A stretch of 64,000 bases of DNA from Perilla frutescens (Eukaryota; Streptophyta; Magnoliopsida; Lamiales; Lamiaceae), in assembly GCA_026008535.1 (NCBI GenBank), contig BRKX01000004.1, forward strand, positions 58,412,501 to 58,476,500. Direction: 5' to 3'. Below, in pieces: positions 46,437 through 58,774 of this stretch. Position 1 is the first letter of the stretch; every line of letters starts with the position of its first letter. Position numbers and translations under genes: made by a program. The notes beneath the pieces are model-generated. The model worked only from the letters and a program-made list of their open reading frames with translations, was not told the DNA's origin and ran no database searches.

Positions 46437-46511
46437 ATCTCCCACTTATACTTGAAGCATGTCTTTCAAATATAAAACAAATTGGCTAACTCTCCAACTC
46501 TAACTTAAATC

Positions 46512-48350
46512 TCAAACGGCAACCCCGGATCTGCATCTCACTCCCATTTTCTCCACGTGACTGTAGAAGGTCTTAGCTGGAAGGCTCTTCGTGAATGGAT
46601 CTGCTAAATTGTCCTCCGATGCAATCTTGACCACTGCCACATCTCCTCTCTTAATGATTTTTCGTATAAGATGGTACTTTCTCTCTATGTGTTTACTTGC
46701 CTTATGGGCTCTTGGTTCCTTCGAATTTGCCACTGCACCCGAGTTATCATAATATACCGTGATACTCTTAGGTAAATCAGGAACCACGCTCAAGTCCAAC
46801 AAGAAGCTCTTGAGCCAGATGACCTCTTTTGCAGCCTCAGAGGCAGCTACATAATCGGTCTCCATGGTGGAATCCGCAATGCATTTCTGCTTTATGCTCC
46901 TCCATGCAATGGCTCCGCCTCCCAAGGTAAACATATAGCCTGAGGTAGATTTACTCTGATCTTTATCGGATTGAAAATCTGAGTCCGTGTAACCCAAAGG
47001 CACTAGACTATCAGAGTGGTATACCAGCATATAATCTCGAGTCCTTTTCAGGTACTTGAGTATATTCTTAACCGCAGTCCAGTGACCTTGTCCAGGGTTA
47101 GACTGATATCTGCTTACCATGCCGACTGCATAGCATATATCAGGTCTAGTGCATAGCATAACATACATAAGACTTCCCACAGCCGAAGCATATGGAACGC
47201 CCTTCATCTCATCTATCTCAGCCTGTGTGTGGGGACACATATCCTTGGATAGATGAATTCCATGCCTGAAAGGTATAAAACCTTTCTTGGAATCCTGCAT
47301 GTTAAACCTAGCTAGCACTGTGTCGATATATGTCGCCTGGGATAAGCACAACATCCTTTTCTGGTGATCTCGAATTATCTTGATGCCAAGGACGTGTCCG
47401 GCTTCTCCTAGATCTTTCATATCAAACTGCTTGGACAACCACACCCTTATGTTAGATAATATTTTCTTACTGTTTCCAATAAGTAAGATATCATCAACAT
47501 ATAGCACGAGGAAAGCCACCACGTTTCCATCACTCTTCTTGTACACACAGCTCTCATCCGGACATTGCACGAATCCATATGACTGGATAACCTCATCAAA
47601 CCGGATGTTCCAAGACCTTGACGCCTGCTTAAGTCCATAAATGGATCTCTTAAGATTTCACACTAAGTGCTCTTGGCCTTTAGCAATGAAACCCTCTGGT
47701 TGCTTCATGTGGATGTTTTCCTCAAGACTTCCATTCACGAAAGCTGTCTTGACATCCATCTGCCAAATCTCATAATCCAAATGAGCAGCAATAAACAAGA
47801 GAATCCGGATTGACTTAAGCATGGCTACCGGTGAAAAGGTTTCTTTATAATCGATCCCTTCTTTCTGAGTGTACCCTTTCGCCACCAATCTTACCTTGAA
47901 GGTTTCAACCTTCTCGTCAGCTCCTCTCTTGCATTTGTAAACCCACTTACACCCAATGGGTTTTACCCCATCTTGTGGTTCTACAAGCTCCCAGACTTGA
48001 TTGTGATCCATAGATCCAATCTCAGACTCCATTGCAATTTTCCAAGAATCTGCATATTTGTCTTGGATCGCTTCGTCGTAGGTCCTGGGATCCAATTCAT
48101 TTATTCCTTCAGGGAAATCTGAAGATTCACCTAAACCAATGAATCTGTCAGGTTGGTGTACAACCCTCCCACTGCGACGAGGCAGTTCTTGTACTTCTGT
48201 GACACGTTGTGCAGTAAATTGTGGTTCCTCTTCTTGTACTGTTGGTGTCAGATTTGAATTTTTCCCTCGAAGTTCCTCGAGTACTATCTCACTTCTTGGC
48301 TTTTGATTTATTATATAGTCTTCCTCTAAGAATCGAGCATTGGTACTCAC
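46512..48350 (-). pseudogene. Co-C3 reverse transcriptase and RNase H
   Basis: The RT starts in the 47658-48350 frame: CKWVYKCKRGADEKVETF, VAKGYTQKEGIDYKETFSPV and WQMDVKTAFVNGSLEENIHM. An in-frame TGA follows GQEHLV (near 47657), where the family has Cys. The frame then continues with the catalytic VLYVDDILLIGNSKK near 47500, TRPDICYAVGMVSRYQSNPG, and RNase H (DSDFQSDKDQSKSTSGY, GAIAWRSIKQKCIADSTMET, YVAASEAAKE, YYDNSGAVANSKEPRAHKAS). RT and RNase H are essentially full length with key residues present; only the one stop breaks this part. The frame ends at 46512, 75 bp before the LTR. Confidence 0.93.
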
Positions 48351-49619
48351 AATGATCTTCTGATCCTTAGGACTATAAAATAAACCACCTTTCGTTCATT
48401 TGGGATATCCAACAAACAGTCTAACATCCGTACGTGGTGCCAGCTTATTAGCTTCCTTATCCAGCACATGTGCTGGACTACCCCAAATCCAAAAATGTCC
48501 AAGACTGGGCTTTCGTCCAGTCTAAAGTTCTGTGGACGTAGATGGGACTGATTTTGATGGAACCACATTTAGAATATAAGCTGCCGTTTCCAGGGCATAT
48601 CCCCAGAACGAAATAGGTAGATCTGAATAGCTCATCATCGATCTAACCATCTCTAACAATGTTCTGTTCCTTCTCTCTGCTATGCCGTTCTGCTGTGGTG
48701 TTCCCGGCGCAATCAACTAGGATATAATCTCATTCTCTGCTAAGTAGTCCCTAAATTCATTCGAGAGGTACTCACCACCACGATCAGACTGTAGTGATTT
48801 GATACTTTTACCTGTACGTTTTTCTACTTCCGCTCTGAATTCTTTGAAAGTCTCAAAGGATTCTGACTTGCGGCGTAACAGGTATATGTATCCATACCTT
48901 GAGTAATCATCAATGAACGTGATGAAATATACTCGTACCCTCCTCGATCCTGAACTGACATAGGGCCACATAAGTCAGAGTGAATCAAATCTAGTACCTC
49001 TTCAGATCTATTCCCTTTATCCTTAAAGGGTCGCTTGGTCATTTTACCTTCCAAACAGGATTCACACAAAGGGAACGATTCTAGGACCAATGAAGAAAAG
49101 GGCCCATCGTTTACTAGTCTTTGTATCTGTTTAAGGTTAATATGGCCGAGCCTAAGATGCCAAAGATAGGTTTAATCAATTTCCGAAGGTTCTTTTCGTT
49201 TGTTAGGGTTTATGACCGATGTATTCAGTAAATGCATTTGCGTAGTGTTTTGCATAGGATTAAGTAAATAAAGATGCCCATCCAATGTGCCAGAATAGAT
49301 AAAACGTTTATCATTAAAGATAACAACCTTGTTATCAAAAGAAATATAATATCCATCCATAAAAAGTTTAGAAACTGAAATCAAGTTTCGCCTAAAACCA
49401 GCCACATAAAGACAATCCTTTAAAACAAAAATCCTATCACTACTAAAAGATAAGGTTACGTCTCCCACTGCAACTGCCGCCACTTTCGTAGCATTGCCTA
49501 TGTAGACTGAAATCTCTCCATTACTCAGCTGTCTTTTTACCAGGAACTCCTGTAAAGACATGCAAACATGATCAGTAGCTCCAGTATCTACTACCCATGA
49601 CTGAGTAGAACAAGTAGCT
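48351..49619 (-). pseudogene. Co-C3 protease and integrase
   Basis: Protease: WVVDTGATDHVCMS near 49565-49600, with the catalytic DTGA intact. GAG-pre-integrase: TYLWH and CESCLEGKMTKRPF; an in-frame TAA precedes TYLWH (49172-49174). Integrase core: HSDLCGPMSVQ, SDRGGEYLSNEF and Glu in NGIAERRNRTLLEMV, i.e. the DDE set is complete. Lesions are a frameshift near 48930 at GGYEY/FITFIDDYSRYG, a TAG at 48717 (normally Gln before the APGTPQQNG motif), a TAG at 48522 (normally Trp, TEL-TG), and a TGA near 48400 (GYPK-TKGG). Apart from the single shift, one frame runs through. Confidence 0.92.
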
Positions 49620-50467
49620 AAACATGTTTCAACGACGAGAGATTGAGACGTACCCTTCTTCTTTTTCTTGTTAGGACAATCCGCCTTCCAGTGACCTGGT
49701 TGGCCGCACTTGAAACATTTTGTCTTTGACTTAAATTCCTCGGGAGGAATCTTATTCTTGGACTTCTTCACCTTTGGCGCCCCCTCAGTAGATTTCTTGG
49801 GTGCGTTCTTCTTCTTCCTTTTAGTACCGGAAGAAGACGCCCTATTTTCAGCTAGGTGTGCCTCTGGATTTCCTTTTTGAAGTAACTCAGCCGCCTGAAG
49901 ATCCATGAGCAGTTCAGTCAGGCTGACATCCCTTTTAATCATGTTAAAGTTCAGCCTGAACTGCTCAAACCTTGAGGACAAGCTATGAAGAACAATGTCG
50001 ATTTGAGAATCGCCATCCAGCTTTCCTCCCAAGGTCTCGATCTCGGCCAGATACCCCATCATCGTGAGAACATGATCCCTAACAAGTGTGGAGTTAGACA
50101 TTCTCGCATCTATTAGCTTTTTCATTGCCAAATGGTGTGCCGAGCGGTTCTGATGACCGAAGAGCTGCCTAAGGTTGTACATGATATCATAAGCGGTTTT
50201 CATAGGTTCATGCTGATGTTGCAACACATTCGACATAGATGCCAGAATGTAACAGTGCGCTATCTCATTAGACCTAACCCACTTATCATATGCAACCTTT
50301 TAGGCTTCGTCAGAACCCTCATCTGGCTTCTGAGGGCATACCTCTTCAAGTACAAATTTGTGTCCTTCCGCAGTGAGAACAAGATTAAGGTTTTGAATCC
50401 AATCATTGTAATTTTCACCGATTAACTTGTTTTCTTTGAGAATAGTGGACAGGTTGGAGAGTACCAT
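49620..50467 (-). pseudogene. Co-C3 gag
   Basis: The start MVLSNLSTILKENKLIG at 50467 is preferred over the upstream in-frame ATG at 50497 because Co-B gags start at the same MVLSN/MALSN. A single in-frame TAA (50300-50302) interrupts after GSDEA; otherwise the frame is open through the retrotran_gag-like region (LRQLFGHQNRSAHHLAMKKL, LVRDHVLTMMGYLAEIET, SRFEQFRLNFNMIK), a Lys-rich stretch, and an intact zinc knuckle CFKCGQPGHWKADC near 49670-49718. It is contiguous and in frame with protease, as in a copia gag-pol polyprotein. Confidence 0.92.
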
Positions 50468-52946
50468 GATGATATAGAATAACTGAAAAGTAAACATGCA
50501 GTACAGTCACAAACTTTAGGATACTCACATATAATCGTATACCTCAAAAAATTATATGTAATCTACCGACATTTAAAAATGTTTCTTGTAAGCCACGTTA
50601 GTGTGGATGTTTATAAAATTCATCCTTAAACAGGTAAAACCACCTTTAATTTACCTCCAGTCAAATTTCCTTATGACAAGTAAATTAATAGTCGGATATA
50701 ACCACGGTCGTATAACCTTCAAATTAATAAGCCACATTAGTGTGGACGTTTATTAATAAATTACACCTAAGTGTGAACACCATCATCTTAGCACCAAGTC
50801 CACTATTTCGAACTCCCTGCTCCAGTTGGAGGAGTCAGTTTGTTCTAGTAGTGTTCTACAGCTATCTTGATAAAGAAGTTTAATTTCTAGAGATAACAGC
50901 GATATGACACATCCGTTATGGAGGAAGACCTATTGTCAACTCACATGTCAATCACATCTCAATTAAACCAGATTAATAGAGACCGTTTGAGATTTCTACA
51001 TACTTTGGTATGAATCTCTCCCACTTAGTTATTTAAGATTGAGATTTCATTTTATCCCATTGTAAAACATGCAAACATCACATAAAATGATAAAACACCA
51101 TTGCATGCTTCAAACAACATAATAAGCAATAATAATAAAAACCAACTATCATGGCTTATATCTCATGTTGCTGAATGAGATAAAACTGGAAAGTCAGCTC
51201 CGGAACCTCGGGCATGGCCGCCGCCCTCATCGCTGCGCCTCGCCGAAAATCCTAGCTCCAATTAGGATTTCAGGACGTGAATCAGTGATACTTCCTTTCT
51301 TGAGCTGTACTACTCTCCTTCTTTGAGTTGATCTTCAAACTTTATTCAATATAGAATATCTATTCCTTAAAAGAAAAAACTAATATATCTAGAATAAAAT
51401 TACAACTCAATGACTTGGTCTAACAGTTTTATTTCTATTACATTAAAACTACATAAAATAAAACCTAGACCTAATCCATGGATTTTCTCATGGATTAAAA
51501 TCACGTAGCCAAACCGGCATACGTCCCATCATACATCCAACATAAAATAAAACATACATCAAATAATTAAGGAGCCATGATAGTCGGTAACCCTGCAAAC
51601 AAGTCAATCTACAAATCCAACAATCATAATTACATGATTAGCATAAAATAACATATGATATCCAAACATGACATATTAAATAATATTCGAATTTTTCAAT
51701 TAATAAAAATAATTAATTCGATATTATCCACAAGATAAAAATTAGAAATTAAAATAATTATCCACCAATTTATAACTTGTATTTTTCGAAAATATTACTA
51801 AAATAAATCTAGAATTATTTAAAAGTATCCACCAAATTTATTTAATATTTTCTAGCCACCCTAATTAAATAATAATTGGATATATTGATATAAATCAAAA
51901 ATCTAATCCAAATATTATCCATAAGAATCTAAATCTTCAAGGATAAAGTTTGGAGATTTGATTCCAATCCAAAATCTTCCAAAACTTATCCAAATTTAAA
52001 ATCTTATCACAATTGGATTTTGATAATTATTTGTATATATTCAAAATCACCTTATCCAATATTTAATCAATAAATTTCGAAAATTACCAAATAATAAATT
52101 TGGAAATTTGATCCATTTCAAATTCTTCCAAATTTAAAATTCTATTTTCAAATCTATCAAATTAGGTAAATTAAGATATACATCAAATAACATCAAATCT
52201 TAATCCAATCTCCCAAATTTTCGAAACACCTTATTAAATAAATATGGAAATTTGATTTTCATCAAAATCTTCTCCAACTTTATTTAATAATTTTGAAAAT
52301 TACGACTACATTTTACATTTGGAAATTTTGACATTAATCAAAAAACTATTCCAAATAATAAAGTAAAGGTTTCGAAATTTTCAAGAAAAATAAATCTGGA
52401 AATTTTGATCCACTTAAAAAATTACCAAATTTAAAATTCTAATTTCAAACCTATCTAGATTAGAATTAGGCAATCTTTGATATACATCAAAAATCACCAA
52501 ATCCCATTCTAATCATCTTAGAATTTTCGAACCATACTATCAAATAAATCTGGAATTTTAATTATCATTAAAATCTTCTCCAAATTAATTTAATAGTACT
52601 GAAAATTCAATGTACAAAATTAGGGAATTTTACAACATCAAATTCAAAAATTTGATCCTAAAATTTTCGAACACTTATGAAAATAAATCTGGAAATTTGA
52701 AGATCATCAAATATCATTCCAAATCCTATTTCATAGTGACCGAAAATTCAAGCCTACTCAAAACTATAATTTTCAAATTTAACGTAAAAAATTATTCTAA
52801 GTTTTGAATACCATAAAAACGAAATACATAGCCAATTAAATCTGAAAATTTAAACACCATATATTTATCATCAAATTTAATTATGCAATTCGATATTATG
52901 ACCGGATTAATCCTAGAACAGTGTCAAAACCCGCTCTGATACCAGT
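50468..52946 (-). other. Co-C3 5' leader and PBS
   Basis: PBS ACTGGTATCAGAGCGG (minus strand) is at about 52930-52945, clean initiator-tRNA-Met type. The 2.4-kb leader has no gene. It contains the paired hairpin motifs CCACGTTAGTGTGG (50593-50606) and CCACATTAGTGTGG (50732-50745), a GC-richer patch near 51195-51280, and more than 1 kb of AT-rich degenerate repeats (51700-52900) with TTTGATNNNNATCAAAA inverted motifs, as in the Co-B leaders. Confidence 0.8.
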
Positions 52947-54367
52947 TGTTGGGGTTTTTTCGAATTGAACCACCGCATGATCTAATTGGATGTTCATTAA
53001 TCCTAATGTCATGTAGATCATAAATTCATGCATCTCATATGTTTTAATTAACCGAGTTTAATTAACATACAAATCCGGTTTAAACGATTCTACTAAAGCG
53101 GAAACATAGAATCGAAAAACGACTTACAAATCAAACGACGGGTGGAGGACAAGATTAACGGTCTAATCTTGTTGTTGTGTATGATGATGATCGGCGCCCA
53201 CTGTGATATTCCACTCCTTGATCTTCTGTTGTATTCTCGGACTGAATCTAGTTTCAGGGTGGGCTGAAATCTACTAGATCGGTATGGAATCTGTGGAGAT
53301 AAAGAGAACACAAGAGGAGCTGATCTATATCACAAAATTTCATCCCCCACCTCCCCATTTAAAGGGGAGGTGGTCAAAATTATCAAGCCCTAAACATACT
53401 GGGCTTGGGCCTCTATCTCTTTTTCCAACTCCAGTCCATTAAAGTCATATTGGGCTACAACAGGGATCTAGAAGAATATTAAATTGGCCTGTTAATTTAT
53501 TTAATTTCCAATATCCAATAAACTTAGGATATTATTAAATAAATTAAGTATTATTTTTATTCCACTAAAGAAATAATACTGACCTACCAATTTAATACAT
53601 ATTTCTGAATATGCTTTCTCCTTTAGTCCAGCCATTCTCCGCGTTTAAGATATAATGCCCATTAATTAATTATGTAAGCTTCTCACAGCTATAATTAATT
53701 AATATCTTATCCTTGAGTAGTACCACACAAGCTTTACTCATGCATGGAATAAATTCCACCTGCAGGGTTTCAGCATGAACTTGCATTTCCTCAAGGGGAC
53801 ACCATCAACCTGGCGCACCAGGACACGGTGCCTCTACATATTGCACAACCCATCATAAGTGTAAATGTCACAACCCAAGATATCGAGATTATTGATCCTA
53901 TGAAAGGATCTCACCCTTTGATAAATCAAAGCTGCAATCACTACACGTATATGTCCGCCAATATATAGAGGTTAAGAACCCGAACTCTGTGGATTCTTAT
54001 TCTCTCATTTAAGGTCAGAATAGAGAATAGAATCCTAAGTAGATCCACCTCAATACACTTGCCCGTGTATTAGAATAATCAGTTAGTCAAGATAAACTAA
54101 CTATCAGATTATTCTACGGTGTACCGATAGCAGGTTTAGTGCCATCTAGACCGTGAGCCTTTTAATACATTACAAGGAACTGATGATATGATCTAACCGT
54201 GTGTTTACCCACACCATATCATCTACAATGTAAGTATAGTGAACATGCATGTAAATATAACAATTTAAATGCAAACAGTGACTGCAATTGTATTCATTCT
54301 ATATCATCATAAAACCATTATTAATAATGTATACAAAAGACAGGTCTTCTAGTATACAAAACCAACA
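52947..54367 (-). repeat. 5' LTR of Co-C3
   Basis: 1421 bp, same length as the 3' LTR, TGTTGGGGTTTTTTCG to CAAAACCAACA on the plus strand. TATA-like loop flanked by CCACCTCCC/GGGGAGGTGG near 53345-53373. Beyond it lies GAAGA, the target duplication, then satellite sequence. Confidence 0.95.
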
Positions 54368-55290
54368 GAAGACTAATTGATGCTGCTGTATTTAGTGGGA
54401 TAAGTGCGTCTAGCAAATTATTAAGATATGATTATCATTTTTAATAGGTTTTGATTTTTGATTATTCAATATATTTATTGGTTTTGCTTTTAACTGGTTT
54501 GATGTATATAGCAATGTATAAAGAGATAATTAGCAAATTAGTTAGGTGTTAATAGCAGATTAGTGAGATATGTTTTTATTTTTTTGGGTTTTTTTTATTT
54601 ATAGGAGAAAGTACTTTTAGTATTTAGCAGATTGGCTTAGAGGAAATTATTTAGGTGTGGTTAGAAAAAACTATGCGTATTGGTTTTTGCTTAATCATTC
54701 TATTCATATGTTTTAGTTTGATGTGGGTTGATGTATTTTGAAAATTATAAATGTATAATTAGCAAATTAGTTAGATATTATTAACAGATTAGCAAGATAT
54801 TTTTTTTATTTTGCTTTTGCTTGAAGCCCAATTTGCGAATGATATTAAGAAATCACAGTAAAATGCATCAAACTGTGTTGTGCTATTGAAATCTTGCATC
54901 AAATCCTCTTATGTTTATTAAATTGCAGTAAATCTACTTGTGTTTTTTTAAAAGTATATGAAATATGTATGACTGAATTAATGTTTAGTACATAGCAGTG
55001 TATTAAGATATCATTATCATTTTTATGGATGGTTTTGTTTGTAGCAAATTATCATTAAGTATATAGAAAATTTACATAGGTTTATAGCAAATTATCATTA
55101 AGTATATAGTAAATATACATGGATATATTGGCTAATATTAGCTGCGAAATGATAACCCCTAAAAAATAAATAATACTATTAGATACACAAGTCGAATTTG
55201 ATAATTGAAAACTCATTTGAGTTTAATTTGACAAAAATGAACAAATGATTGAATATGTTTTTTATTTATGTTAATTTTAGCTTAATTAAT

Positions 55291-56424
55291 TGATGTAACC
55301 CAGACAATATATCTAAGTTAAATCTAGAGGAAACGTAGCGGAAGACTTTAAGATCGAAACACGTCAGAATTAAGAAGGATTCAATCCAACTCTCTAGACT
55401 AAAAACTCGACTAAATCAACAACAAAGACTCGATTATATGGCTGGACTTTAGACCCGATAAATAGACTCCTAGAATATCTAGAATTATGACACAACTGAG
55501 ACAAAACACAAAACCAAACAAATAGGGAGGAAGGACACGGCTAGGGCAGATTATAGACTGGATGAATTAGGGTTATGATGGCTAGGGTTTATGAGATGAT
55601 GAAGGGATATTTACTTACGTGATTGTGAAGATGGATACGTCGAGATGATGATGAATGAATGTTGATGAAGGTGCGGCAGCCTTGTGACGTGATTTGTATC
55701 AATTCGAACCCATAGATTGGAATCCACGAACGCGATGATGGATACTCCTCGATTGGTAGCGATTCCCCCGTTAACTTGTAGAACTCGAAAGAACCTTGAT
55801 TAAAACCTTAGGCTTACTGGATCTAAAGAGTATCGCTTTTGAACCAAAAACAATAAAAGTATAAAGGTAATCAACCGATGGATCGTGAGACAATTGAAAA
55901 TAATCTTCAAATATTAATCAACGTCTAAAGTAACAACGAAATAATGTTCACATATATATAGGTATATGGATCGAAAATCTAAACCTATTCTAAGTCCAAT
56001 ATGGATGAAAATAATTAAGCAAATAAAAGAGTTCTACCTTGTATAAAATTCTAAACAAGGTAACTCTAGAAAAGACCAAAAATTAAATAAATAAAATCTA
56101 ATCTAGATAAAATAAATCCCAATTAAACTTGGGCCTTCAATCTTCAATTTGGACCTTTAATATTTCGATCTTGAGCTGATTTAATTCTCAAAATCGGCGC
56201 CCAAATTCGAACCAAAATAAATCCATGCATGAAAATTCGAGATCCACTGTTTTCCATGCAAAGTTTCCATGCATACGTCCAAATCTTCTCATTCTTATTT
56301 CTAAGCTCTTGAATTCTTCATGCCTTGATCTTCTTCATCTTCAATAGACAACATAGCAATCCACTTGGGGCTGCTATGGTGCATTTCTTCTTCATCCTTG
56401 GTTGACACGGTCTCATTCTTATCA
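55291..56424 (-). mobile_element. Solo LTR in the tandem array
   Basis: 1134 bp, TGATGTAACCCAG to ATTCTTATCA, with a perfect TTAAT duplication (55286-55290 and 56425-56429). On the minus strand an open frame begins at the first bases (DKNETVSTKDEEEMHHSSP, ...WIAMLSIEDEEDQGMKN) and stops after about 42 codons, like a polyprotein tail running into the LTR. That supports minus orientation and gypsy affinity, which is inference. No internal domains remain. Confidence 0.65.
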
Positions 56425-57060
56425 TTAATTAAGATATATTTAAAAGTATAAAAATATGAAGCTCTTTTTTTTTAGCTCAACTAATTTGGTTTTATTATAT
56501 TAATTGGAAAATTAAAATCCCATGCATAGTCAAGTTCACATTTTCTGAGTAATCTATTCAAACAAAAATCTCACAAGATAATTTAAAATCCAACCAATTT
56601 ATTTTTTAATTGAAACCATTTTTCCATTCAATAAATTAGTGTATATTATTTTTTGGTTGTTGGTCATTTGTGGATTCGAACTTTTGATTGCAAAGCAGTT
56701 TAATGAGCAGTTCACATCCAGTTGCCTTTTTTTTGCTTTATTATTTTTAAAGGTAAGAGGCTAAACTTAAGCCTATCGCCTCGTCTCATAATTTATTTTT
56801 ATGAGGCTAAATATTTGTAGTAACATATTATTATCATTTTTATGGATGGTTTTTGTTTATAGCAAATGGTCATTAAGTATATAGCAAATTTACATTGGTT
56901 TATAGCAAATTAGTAAGATATGATTATGATTTTTTATGGATTTTCATTTTTGATTATTCGATCGATTTATAAGATATAATTAGAAAATTAGTTAGAGGTT
57001 AACAACAGATTAATAAAGATATATTTTTGTTATGTGGGCGTTTTTTATTTATAGCAAATT

Positions 57061-58087
57061 AACATTTACTATTTAGCAAATCAACAAAATGGAAGATTAA
57101 TTTGCTAATTAAAACTACAAAATTTGCTATAACACAGAAGCATACAGTGCTACAAATACATTCTTATTTTGCACACATGCATTCATGCGATTTTAACTAT
57201 TTTTTCTTAATAACATGAAAACTTCCACAACCAAATACGAAAAGCATCTATCTTCTATAATAAATATGATATGACCATTATCTGTGAACATCTCAGTATC
57301 ATGTAAATCACATTGAAACCATTTAAAAAAATGACTATCTTATCGTCAAAACACAAATTATATTTTCACATAAAAATATTACTGATGTGCTATTAACACA
57401 TCTGTAATTTGCTAATTACATATAAAACATTTGCTAAAATTCGTACATACGAGGTCCTAACATATTCAGCCCAGATCTCTACACCTACAAAGATACATTA
57501 ATAGAGAACATAATATTTGTATCTTTCATAATCAGACAATAACTGGCATGATGATAATACACGATCGAATATGAACTTGTGAAAAATGACTCCTGCAAAT
57601 GAATAGACAGATGATGAAATCTCACAAAGTCGATGTCGAAATTTTTTTTATTCTGGAACGCCTTCCGACAACATCGATGCTGAAAAAATAATAATTCTGG
57701 AATGCCTTCTTCGACTGTAAAAGACGTAACTTCAAAGATGTTGAACAGATGTGTGATAAATTAAAATATAAAACACCGATAGATACAACTCTGTAAAAAA
57801 ATCTAAGTATTAATCATCCAAAATAAAAAAAAACCGTTCACATATAAATTCCACTATATATTGAACAAATATATTTACTGCAGATTTTTAATATGCACTA
57901 TAATGACATATATACCCTTAACTTAATATAATTATTAAGATATTGCATTTTTTATCCCATTTTTTAGATTAATCTGAGCCTTACAAAATAAATGATCCAA
58001 CGCTCCAAACTATATATATATATATATATAGATATATATATATATATATATTAAGGAAACCAAATTTTTACTTTCTAGGCAAAACTA
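57061..58087. other. AT-rich DNA with reversed TAGCAAATT motifs; (TA)n
   Basis: No gene. AATTTGCTAAT and related motifs at about 57100-57435 are inverted copies of the array motif, suggesting the array lies within one larger inverted-repeat-containing element or met an inversion. A (TA)n run with a GATATA break lies at about 58013-58050. Confidence 0.5.
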
Positions 58088-58135
58088 TATGAGTAATTCT
58101 AAATGCAGCCACAAATTTTCTAACTAAAGCCCCAG
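58088..58135. repeat. Terminal-repeat-like arm related to the element at 33099
   Basis: GAGTAATTCTAAATGCAGCC followed by ACAAATTTTCTAACTAAAGC aligns with the left end of the element at 33099. The matching right arm was not found, so this is a relic or a larger element whose end is hidden. Confidence 0.35.
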
Positions 58136-58180
58136 AAATTTAAGTAAAAGAAAAACATTTTTGAAAAGTTTTATTTTAGC

Positions 58181-58774
58181 GGGGTGTATTGGATTGGGAT
58201 TTTTTTAGATTTTAAAGGACTTTAAAAAGTCCATGGATTTATAAAATCCATAAACTCCACATGGAGTCTTGCTGACTTGGGTATGGATTTCGGACGGATT
58301 TCAGACGATTTTAATAGATTTGAAATCCTTCTTTCCAGCGCTCGCTAGGACATAGTGAGCACTGAATATGTAACCCAGCGGCCGCTTGAAGCCAACTGTC
58401 GAGTAAAATAAACCCAGCGACCGCTGGGAATTAGGCATTTGAACGCCTCAGCGGCCGCTGGGGTGTCCGAATTCAATTTCTCAGCGAACATTGGAGTACA
58501 ACGCGCGCTGGGTTTTACAAATCCATGAAAATCTCATGTGCAAATGTCGGATTTCATCGTTTGTATTTTTTACGTGATTTTGAGGTGAAATCCAATAGAA
58601 TCACTGACTTTTTAAAGTCCATAGAGTTTTGAATACAGTTGGATTTTTATAGACATTTTAAAATATGTGTTGAATGCCTCTGAATTTTTAAAGACTTTTA
58701 AAAGTATGGATTGAATACACCTGAATTTTGAAAGTCCTATAAAATCCTAGAGAATCTCAATCCAATACACTCCC
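58181..58774. mobile_element. MITE with GTGTATTGGATT inverted ends
   Basis: 594 bp. Left end GGGGTGTATTGGATTGGGAT, right end (inverted) GGGAGTGTATTGGATTGAGA, continuing for about 50 bp through ATTTTAAAGGACTTT. TTAGC stands on both sides (58176-58180 and 58775-58779); if only TTA is the duplication the element would be PIF/Harbinger (Tourist)-like, which the GGGGTGTATT ends suggest. Non-coding. The centre carries five spaced CAGCGGCCGCTGG-type motifs. Confidence 0.75.

Larger units (their letters stand above)
45016..54367 (-). mobile_element. Co-C3, complete copia retrotransposon
   Basis: 9352 bp with two LTRs of exactly 1421 bp and a perfect duplication GAAGA (45011-45015 and 54368-54372). 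Minus-strand order is LTR, PBS, long leader, gag, protease, integrase, RT, RNase H, polypurine tract, LTR, which is the Ty1/copia order. By eye the LTRs differ at roughly 35-40 positions with no length change (about 97% identity), mostly transitions. The polyprotein frame has several stops and one frameshift, so this copy is probably dead for its own proteins but is the best template in the window. Confidence 0.95.
36364..57060 (+). repeat. Tandem array of ~235-bp units, split by three insertions
   Basis: The phrase TTAACAGATTAGTAAGATAT recurs near 36391, 36623, 36858, 44888, 54551 and 54785, with a degenerate copy near 57000. After subtracting Co-B2 and Co-C3 most spacings are 231-236 bp. 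Each unit also has TTTATAGCAAATTAACATT and GATGTATTTAGCAAATTATA. Two unit types alternate: one with ATGATTATCATTTTTTATGG, the other with GTGGTTAGAAAAAGCTATGC. The array is broken by Co-B2, Co-C3 and the solo LTR at 55291, and a non-unit piece of about 150 bp lies across the Co-C3 site. From about 57060 the TAGCAAATT motif turns to the opposite strand. Confidence 0.7.
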
